Of a DNA stretch of 36,010 nucleotides, positions 31,368 to 36,010 are shown piece by piece. Source of the stretch: Candidatus Binatus sp. (lineage in GTDB: Bacteria; Desulfobacterota; Binatia; Binatales; Binataceae); NCBI RefSeq assembly GCF_036567905.1, contig NZ_DATCTO010000004.1, forward strand, positions 1 to 36,010, written 5' to 3'. The notes beneath the pieces were generated by a model that made no database searches, was not told the DNA's origin, and saw only the letters and a list, made by a program, of their open reading frames with translations. The position numbers were made by a program, and so were the translations under genes. Each line of letters starts with the position of its first letter. Position 1 is the stretch's first letter.

Positions 31368-32645
31368 GTGAATGAGACCGTGTTGGTCGTGGATGACGAG
31401 GAGCGGATTCGGTCGGCATTGCGTGGAATCCTGAGCGACGAGGGCTTTCGGGTCGTCGATACCGGCCACGCCCCCAATGTGATGGAGCTGATTGCGCGCG
31501 AGAGTCCTGCGATCGTTCTGCTCGACGTGTGGATGCCCGAAATGGACGGCATCGAGTTGCTGCGGCGGATCAAATCCGAGCAGCCCCGCGTCCCGGTGAT
31601 CATGATTTCAGGCCACGCCAATATCCAGAGCGCGGTCGCGGCGACCAAACTCGGCGCCGCCGATTTCATTCAGAAGCCGTTCTCGGTCAGCGGATTGCTC
31701 GCTTCAATCGCGCGTGCGCTGGAGGGTGACTCCGCCGGGCCGGATCCGTCCAACCCGCGCGGCCTGAGCGCGCAGCTTCGCGCCGCCGGCCGCAAAGCAA
31801 TCTGCGCCGGCGCGATCCCGCAGCGAACCGTCGCACGTTCGATCGTGACGGGCGGGCAGGGGCTTCACACCGGGCTCAAGACCGGCGTCATACTTCATCC
31901 GGCGCCGCCGGGATTTGGAATCGTATTCACATCGCTCGCCGACGAGACTGCCATTTCAGTCCGTTTCGAGAACGTCACCGACACCGGCTACAACACCACG
32001 CTGACCAGCGGCGGCCGCTCGGTCCGCACCGTCGAACATCTGCTGTCGGCGCTGCACGCGTTTGCAATCACCAACCTCCTCATCAAGACTGACGACGAAG
32101 TCCCCGCGCTCGACGGCTCGGCGCTCGAGTTCTGCAAACAGATCGGCGAAGCCGGACTCACCGAGCAGGACGCGACCGTCGAACCGATCAGAATCAAACA
32201 CAAGATCATGATCGGAGAGGAAGGCGACGGGCTCGAATTTATAAAGGCCGAACCCGCCGACCATCTGATAATCGACTACACGCTCGATTACCCCAAGCCG
32301 ATCGGCATTCAGCAGTTGCACTTCGAACTTACTTCGCCCGACGCATACACCCGCGAAATTGCGCCGGCGCGCACCTTTGGCTTCGTGCGCGAGTTCCGCA
32401 AGCTCGCCGAATTCGGCCTCGCCAGCGGCGGCCGCCTGGACAACTTGATCCTCGTCGATGACGACAAAGTCGTGAACACCACGCTTCGCTTCCCCGACGA
32501 ATTCGCGCGCCACAAGGTCCTCGATCTGATGGGCGATCTCTATCTGCTCGGGCGCCCGCTGCATGCGCATGTCACCGCGTCGAAGACCGGGCATTCCGAC
32601 AACCTCGCGCTGGTCAAGGCGATTCACGCGTCGCTGCAGAGCTGA
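31368..32645 (+). CDS. lpxC: Response-regulator receiver domain fused to LpxC (lipid A deacetylase)
   Basis: LpxC is a zinc enzyme that deacetylates UDP-3-O-acyl-GlcNAc, the committed step of lipid A synthesis. This 425-residue protein has an NtrX-like receiver domain (about 1-120) with acidic Asp9/Asp10, phosphoacceptor Asp53 (LLDVWMPEMDG), Ser81 and Lys103. A Pro/Ala/Gly-rich linker (121-149) follows, then a whole LpxC (about 150-425). The LpxC part keeps the N-terminal QRTVARSIVTGGQGLHTG, Glu223-His224 in RTVEHLLSAL, the ARTFGF loop, His382-Lys383 and Asp386 (HKVLDLMGD) and the catalytic His409 (KTGHSD). The ordinary LpxC has about 300 residues and no receiver. The GTG start at 31368 has a GGAG site. 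No ATG, GTG or TTG lies in frame between codons 111 and 159, so LpxC cannot be made alone from the linker. It follows ntrY by 52 bases. Fusion is seen directly; phosphorylation control is inference. Confidence 0.95.
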   Translation: MNETVLVVDDEERIRSALRGILSDEGFRVVDTGHAPNVMELIARESPAIVLLDVWMPEMDGIELLRRIKSEQPRVPVIMISGHANIQSAVAATKLGAADFIQKPFSVSGLLASIARALEGDSAGPDPSNPRGLSAQLRAAGRKAICAGAIPQRTVARSIVTGGQGLHTGLKTGVILHPAPPGFGIVFTSLADETAISVRFENVTDTGYNTTLTSGGRSVRTVEHLLSALHAFAITNLLIKTDDEVPALDGSALEFCKQIGEAGLTEQDATVEPIRIKHKIMIGEEGDGLEFIKAEPADHLIIDYTLDYPKPIGIQQLHFELTSPDAYTREIAPARTFGFVREFRKLAEFGLASGGRLDNLILVDDDKVVNTTLRFPDEFARHKVLDLMGDLYLLGRPLHAHVTASKTGHSDNLALVKAIHASLQS

Positions 32646-32695
32646 ACCGCGCGCGAATAGCCGCGCCGGTTGATCTGGCGGCGCAAACCTCCCGC

Positions 32696-33430
32696 ATGAA
32701 CCTCAAGGGAAAAGTTGCCCTGGTAACTGGCGCGAGCCGCCGCGTCGGACGCGCGATCGCGATAAAATTTGCCGGCCACGGGGCTTCGGTCGCGGTTCAC
32801 TATCGCAGCTCGCAGGCCGAAGCGGACGCAGTCGTCGCCGAGATCGCGGGGATGCGCGGCAAGGCCCGGGCATTTGGCGCCAATCTCGAGAACGTCGCCG
32901 AAATCGAGAAGCTGATCGCCGGCGTGCTCGACGCGTTCGGCCGCATCGACATCCTCGTCAACTCGGCTTCGGTCTTCGCGCGCAAACCGCTCAGGCAAAT
33001 CACCGAGCGCGACTGGGACGCAACCCTCGATACCAACCTCAAGGCGCCGTTCTTTCTGTCGAAGTTCGCAGGCGCTGCGATGCGCCGCAACGGCGCGGGA
33101 AAAATCGTCAACCTCGGCGATTGGGCCGCGACCCGCCCGTACAAGGACTACCTGCCGTATTCGGTCTCCAAGAGCGGGCTGATTGGGCTGACGCGGGCGC
33201 TTGCCAAAGAGCTTGCGCCCGAGGTGCAAGTGAACTGCATCGCGCTGGGGATGGTGGCGCCGCCCGAGGAATACAGCAAACGCGAAGTAGAGCGGCTGGT
33301 CAGCCGCACGCTGACAAAAACAATGGGCTCGCCGGAAGACGTCGCACGCGCCGTGATCTTCTTTTGCGAGGCCACCGACTTCGCCACCGGCGCGACCCTG
33401 GCGCTCGACGGCGGCCGCCTGCTGGGCTAG
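32696..33430 (+). CDS. Short-chain dehydrogenase, pteridine reductase (PTR1/FolM)-like
   Basis: A 244-residue SDR. The NADP-binding motif is TGASRRVGRA, with the arginine typical of pteridine reductases, and the NSAS motif follows ILVNSAS. The active site has Tyr155 and Lys159 (YSVSK), but the usual Ser is Asp142 (NLGDW), as in PTR1 and FolM, which use an Asp-Tyr-Lys triad. The family reduces dihydrobiopterin, dihydrofolate or dihydromonapterin. The substrate here is not known. The ATG at 32696 lies 50 bases after REC-lpxC, so it may be co-transcribed. It converges on the parvulin gene with a 4-base overlap of the ends. Confidence 0.9.
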   Translation: MNLKGKVALVTGASRRVGRAIAIKFAGHGASVAVHYRSSQAEADAVVAEIAGMRGKARAFGANLENVAEIEKLIAGVLDAFGRIDILVNSASVFARKPLRQITERDWDATLDTNLKAPFFLSKFAGAAMRRNGAGKIVNLGDWAATRPYKDYLPYSVSKSGLIGLTRALAKELAPEVQVNCIALGMVAPPEEYSKREVERLVSRTLTKTMGSPEDVARAVIFFCEATDFATGATLALDGGRLLG

Positions 33431-34524
33431 GGCTCGGGCTGCGCGGGTTTGGCTTTCGCGGCGCCGCTCGCGCCGGGCGGATTCTTGAACTCGACCTTCG
33501 CGCCCTTTGAGATTTTCTTGAGCAGCGCCTTCACCACCGCGTCCTGATTTTGGTCGAGGATGAACATCGCGATTTTCGCCTTCACCTCGGCCAGCGGCGC
33601 AATCGTTTCGCCGCGCCGCGAAGTCACTTTGATAAAGCTGTAGCCGAGACTCGACTCGAGGATTTGGGTCAGCTTTCCCACCGGCGTCGCGAACACCATC
33701 TTGTCCACCACCGGTGGCAACTGCCCGGGCCGAAAGTAGCCCAGCTCTCCCCCCTTCGCCGCGGATTCCGTGTCCTCGGAGTTTTGCTTTGCGAGCGCGG
33801 CGAAGTCCTTGCTCTTGAGCGCCTGCTTGTAGAGCTTGATTATTTTTTCGGCCGCCGCTTTCTTCTGCGTGTCAGTCGCGTTGGGCGGGAACTTCACGGC
33901 TATATGCGCGATCTGCACTTCGCCCGGATCCTTGACGAACAGGTCGCGATGCTCCTGGTAGTATTGATTGATCTGCGCGTCGGTGGGCTGCACGTGATGC
34001 GCCCGGAATTCATCGTCGAGCATTTTCTCGATCAGCATCGAGCCCCGCACCGCGTTCATCAACTGCGCGTCCGGGGCGCCTTTCTGGGGGACGCTCTGGC
34101 CCTCCGCCCCTCCAATCTGGAACTCGCGCGCGCGCTGCGCCACTTCGGCGTCGGGAAAAGCGATCTTGCGTTTCTCCGCCTCCTGCAGCAGTAGTTCGCG
34201 GTTGATCAGGTTTTCGCCCGCATCGCGAAACACCGCCTTGGATTCTTCGGTGCTGGTTGCGTTGATCATCCGCCCTTCGGTCTTCGCGTAGTCGGCGATT
34301 TCCGCCGCCGTAATCGGGGCGCCGTTGACGGTGACCACCACCGGGTCTTTCGGATCGGGCTTGACCAGCGGAATGATGCCGAGGAAGCGTTGCTGCCAGC
34401 CGAGCGCTGACTGCCCCAGTTGCGCGCGGATTGGACGGGCGGTTGCGGCAACGAAAGCGATGCCGATCGCGACAATTAGACAGGCAATCGGGTTTCGGCG
34501 CGAGCTTGGATGGCAAATGTGCAT
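33427..34524 (-). CDS. Periplasmic parvulin-type peptidyl-prolyl isomerase (SurA/PpiC-like)
   Basis: A 365-residue protein from the ATG at 34524, which opens a signal peptide (basic start, then NPIACLIVAIGIAFVAATA). A longer frame to 34632 is not convincing. The order is: a helical SurA_N-like domain (about 60-190; VNGAPITAAEIADYAKTEG), then one parvulin domain (about 200-300; VQIAHIAVKFPP, KGGELGYFRPGQLPPVV, GYSFIKV), then a Lys/Pro/Ala-rich tail. Such chaperones help outer-membrane protein folding in the periplasm, consistent with the nearby lipid A gene. It is transcribed against the SDR gene, with 3' ends overlapping by 4 bases. Confidence 0.9.
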   Translation of the reverse strand: MHICHPSSRRNPIACLIVAIGIAFVAATARPIRAQLGQSALGWQQRFLGIIPLVKPDPKDPVVVTVNGAPITAAEIADYAKTEGRMINATSTEESKAVFRDAGENLINRELLLQEAEKRKIAFPDAEVAQRAREFQIGGAEGQSVPQKGAPDAQLMNAVRGSMLIEKMLDDEFRAHHVQPTDAQINQYYQEHRDLFVKDPGEVQIAHIAVKFPPNATDTQKKAAAEKIIKLYKQALKSKDFAALAKQNSEDTESAAKGGELGYFRPGQLPPVVDKMVFATPVGKLTQILESSLGYSFIKVTSRRGETIAPLAEVKAKIAMFILDQNQDAVVKALLKKISKGAKVEFKNPPGASGAAKAKPAQPEP

Positions 34525-34658
34525 CAATTCAAAACTCCCAATCGGTCCCCGTCCGCCGACGGCAACGTGTTCGATGAACCCACCGCGTATACTCGCAGGC
34601 GCCTCGGCGTCAAGGGAATTGTTTTGATTCACGGCCGCAGCCTGCGGGGAGATTCGCG

Positions 34659-34844
34659 ATGGCGCAATTGCGCACGGTGAGCATGGTCTTCGCGATAATC
34701 GCGAGCGTCGTCGCGATAGCCGCGGGCTTCATCCTGTTTTTCCTGTTCGAGCCGCCGTTTCTTGCGTCGATTTTTCTCGCCTCGGCGCTGATCGCGATCG
34801 GATGCTTTGTGCTGGCGGGCATCGCCGCTTACTTTGGTCCCTGA
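34659..34844 (+). CDS. Small two-helix membrane protein, hypothetical
   Basis: A 61-residue protein with two hydrophobic segments (VFAIIASVVAIAAGFILFFL and FLASIFLASALIAIGCFVLAG) and a short turn with Glu-Pro-Pro. The ATG has a purine-rich site (ggggagattcgcg). No family is recognised. It lies divergent from the parvulin gene and its 3' end overlaps that of the NRDE gene by 16 bases. The short length makes it uncertain, but the start site and hydrophobic pattern favour a real gene. Confidence 0.6.
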   Translation: MAQLRTVSMVFAIIASVVAIAAGFILFFLFEPPFLASIFLASALIAIGCFVLAGIAAYFGP

Positions 34845-35641
34845 GCCGCGCTCGGAGCGCGCGGCACTATTGCCAGACCATACGCCGTTCGGCACGGCGG
34901 CCCCGGCGCGAAGTAGTGAGTGATTTCAGGCCTGTCGCCGCGCATGAAGATCAAACTCGACGACCGCGTGCCGTAATTATCGAGGTGCAAACACAGCGCG
35001 TTGGACCGTCCGCCTGCGGCGGTGCCGACCGCGGCGGCGCCGATGCGCGGATCGAGCTGCGTATTGTGGTCGGCCAGCAACGCTGCCAGCGCGGCGCGCT
35101 GTCCGATCGGATCGCGCTGGAAATCGGCGCGATTGCCCAGTTCCGCGAACTTGTCGTACGACGCGCTTATTTTCGGGCATTCGAAATCATCCACGTCGAG
35201 ATTGGTCAGCAGATGCAGCCCGGGCTTGAGTGCGACAACTTCGATCGAGGCGCCGCGGTTGTAAGCGACGAACCCCTCGGTCCGCGACACCATCAGCAGG
35301 TTGAATGGATTGTAGTCGGAGCCGCGCTCGCGGGCGGCGAACTCCGCCGCCTCCGCCGCGGTCCGGCGCCGCAGAGCGTCCAGGCACAGCCACCCGCGCG
35401 ATCGCGCCTGCGGATTGCCGCCATTGCCGGCGCGCCGATTCAGCAGCCCCGCGACAATTCCGTACTCGCTGATTCCGAGCCAGGTGCCGCCCGCCTTGAG
35501 ATCTTTGCCGCCGACTACGTGCGGGCTTTCCAGCAGGGTGGTCGGGTCGCCGGCGGGGCGGTCAAGGAATTCATCGCGATTCGCGGCGATCACCACCGGA
35601 AATTTGCGTGTCGCCTGAAAGTAAATCGCCAGCGTGCACAT
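34829..35641 (-). CDS. NRDE-family protein (TANGO2-like)
   Basis: A 270-residue protein of the NRDE family, named after the Asn-Arg-Asp-Glu motif (residues 21-24 in IAANRDEFLDRP). The ATG at 35641 places Cys2 next to the initiator (MCTLAIYFQ), which fits an N-terminal-nucleophile type fold; a TTG one codon earlier would not. Other family marks are the GGKDLKAGGTWLGIS and FAPGPPCR blocks. The human homologue TANGO2 is linked with mitochondrial and haem/lipid handling; the bacterial role is not established. It is a single gene, convergent with the small membrane protein gene. Confidence 0.9.
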   Translation of the reverse strand: MCTLAIYFQATRKFPVVIAANRDEFLDRPAGDPTTLLESPHVVGGKDLKAGGTWLGISEYGIVAGLLNRRAGNGGNPQARSRGWLCLDALRRRTAAEAAEFAARERGSDYNPFNLLMVSRTEGFVAYNRGASIEVVALKPGLHLLTNLDVDDFECPKISASYDKFAELGNRADFQRDPIGQRAALAALLADHNTQLDPRIGAAAVGTAAGGRSNALCLHLDNYGTRSSSLIFMRGDRPEITHYFAPGPPCRTAYGLAIVPRAPSAAQGPK

Positions 35642-35938
35642 CAAAATAAAATTGGCAGCCCGCTGCCCCTCCGCACAAGACCCATTTCTCGAATCTTACT
35701 TCGCCCGTTATTTCACGGGACCTGCCACGGCCACACGGCAGCCGGCCGCAACGCGGACGCCAGGTGAGGGTTCTGCGCCGCATCTGCTTCTTTTGTGTCA
35801 TCCCGAGTACAGCCGAGGGACCCCCGATCTTTTCTTTACCTCTCTTGTCAGGGAGAGGCCGCGTTGCGTACCGTGGCCTGCACCCCGAAAACTCAGCCGA
35901 AATGAGGTAGAGTCCGTCGCCTGAAAAGGAGACGGACA
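35642..35938. other. Intergenic stretch with a probable repeat fragment
   Basis: This interval has no credible gene. It holds at about 35795-35870 a stretch with tgtgtcatcccgagtacag and gccgagggacccccg, similar in type to the short interspersed repeats (tcatcccgagc...gagggacc) of many bacterial genomes. The right part (from about 35874) is the probable left end of the IS3 element. Everything before 35795 looks unstructured. Confidence 0.4.
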
Positions 35939-36010
35939 ATGAAAGGGAGTCGCTTCAGCGAGGAGCAGATCATCGGGGTGCTGCGCGAACACGAGGCCGG
36001 GGCAAAGACC
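35874..36010 (+). mobile_element. IS3-family insertion sequence, left part
   Basis: The left end of an IS3-type element runs off the window. The TG-starting sequence near 35874 (tggcctgcaccccgaaaact) resembles IS3 terminal repeats (TG...CCCCGAAAA), but the exact boundary needs the right end. Only the beginning of orfA is inside the window. Confidence 0.6.
35939..36010 (+). CDS. IS3-family transposase orfA, N-terminal fragment cut by window edge
   Basis: Twenty-four codons from the ATG at 35939 to the window end, starting MKGSRFSEEQIIGVLREHEA, the typical N-terminus of the HTH_Tnp_1 (OrfA) protein of IS3 elements. A strong ribosome site (aaaggagacggaca) precedes it. The frame is open at the edge; no frameshift window is visible because the gene is cut. 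Confidence 0.85.
   Translation, partial: MKGSRFSEEQIIGVLREHEAGAKT

Noticed and set aside
31368..32645. An assembly chimera or frameshift joining ntrX and lpxC
   Set aside because: The frame is continuous with a good start site, even codon use and complete domains on both sides; nothing in the sequence suggests an artificial join, though read-level proof is not available here.
1..36010. CRISPR arrays, rRNA, prophage or toxin-antitoxin modules
   Set aside because: No regularly spaced repeats, rRNA-like sequence, phage genes or paired small toxin/antitoxin genes were seen.

Overview
The window is a GC-rich, densely coded chromosomal stretch from a Gram-negative bacterium. Envelope genes show this: an LpxC (lipid A) enzyme, a WaaG-like glycosyltransferase, several lipoproteins and a periplasmic parvulin. 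The gene mix recalls deltaproteobacterial or Binatota-like metagenomic lineages: an ApgM-type enzyme beside hom and thrC, an NtrY kinase, a DUF35/SCP-x thiolase pair, a FusA2-like GTPase and a DUF3426 zinc-ribbon protein. That placement is inference. Housekeeping genes dominate. The only clear mobile DNA is the start of an IS3-type element at the right edge.

Layout. (1) 1-5548, plus: a probable operon with hom (cut by the left edge), thrC, an ApgM-type proposed homoserine kinase, class II fructose bisphosphatase, a small protein and a methyltransferase. A cysteine-repeat lipoprotein converges on it. (2) 6196-8855: enoyl-CoA hydratase, DUF35 OB-fold protein and SCP-x-type thiolase, closed by a strong terminator. 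(3) 8976-13805: ChbG/YdjC deacetylase, hisS, aspS and a CsgG/FlgO-like lipoprotein. (4) 13787-15475: wrbA and pirin between two copies of a 52-bp direct repeat. (5) 15522-18589: alanine dehydrogenase (minus), gcvH with a good promoter, and a DUF3426 protein (minus). (6) 18715-21430: a WaaG-like GT4, then a GT2 and a methyltransferase on the minus strand. (7) 21573-26578: tRNA-Leu(CAG), a small lipoprotein, valS, nadC and birA. (8) 26675-33430: FusA2-like GTPase, DUF2905 membrane protein, NtrY kinase, a response-regulator-receiver/LpxC fusion and a pteridine-reductase-like SDR. (9) 33427-36010: parvulin PPIase (minus), a small membrane protein, an NRDE/TANGO2-family protein (minus), and an IS3 orfA cut by the right edge.

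The most striking feature is the fusion at 31368-32645. A complete NtrX-like receiver domain, with its phosphoacceptor Asp, is joined in one uninterrupted frame to a complete LpxC with all its zinc and catalytic residues. It lies directly after ntrY, where ntrX with its AAA+ and DNA-binding domains would be expected. The simplest reading is that the NtrY kinase acts directly on the committed enzyme of lipid A synthesis rather than on a transcription factor. The other genes mostly make ordinary biosynthetic modules: threonine synthesis, fatty acyl-CoA or sterol-type side-chain metabolism, aminoacyl-tRNA synthesis, cofactor synthesis (NAD, biotin ligation, lipoyl carrier) and LPS/glycan decoration.
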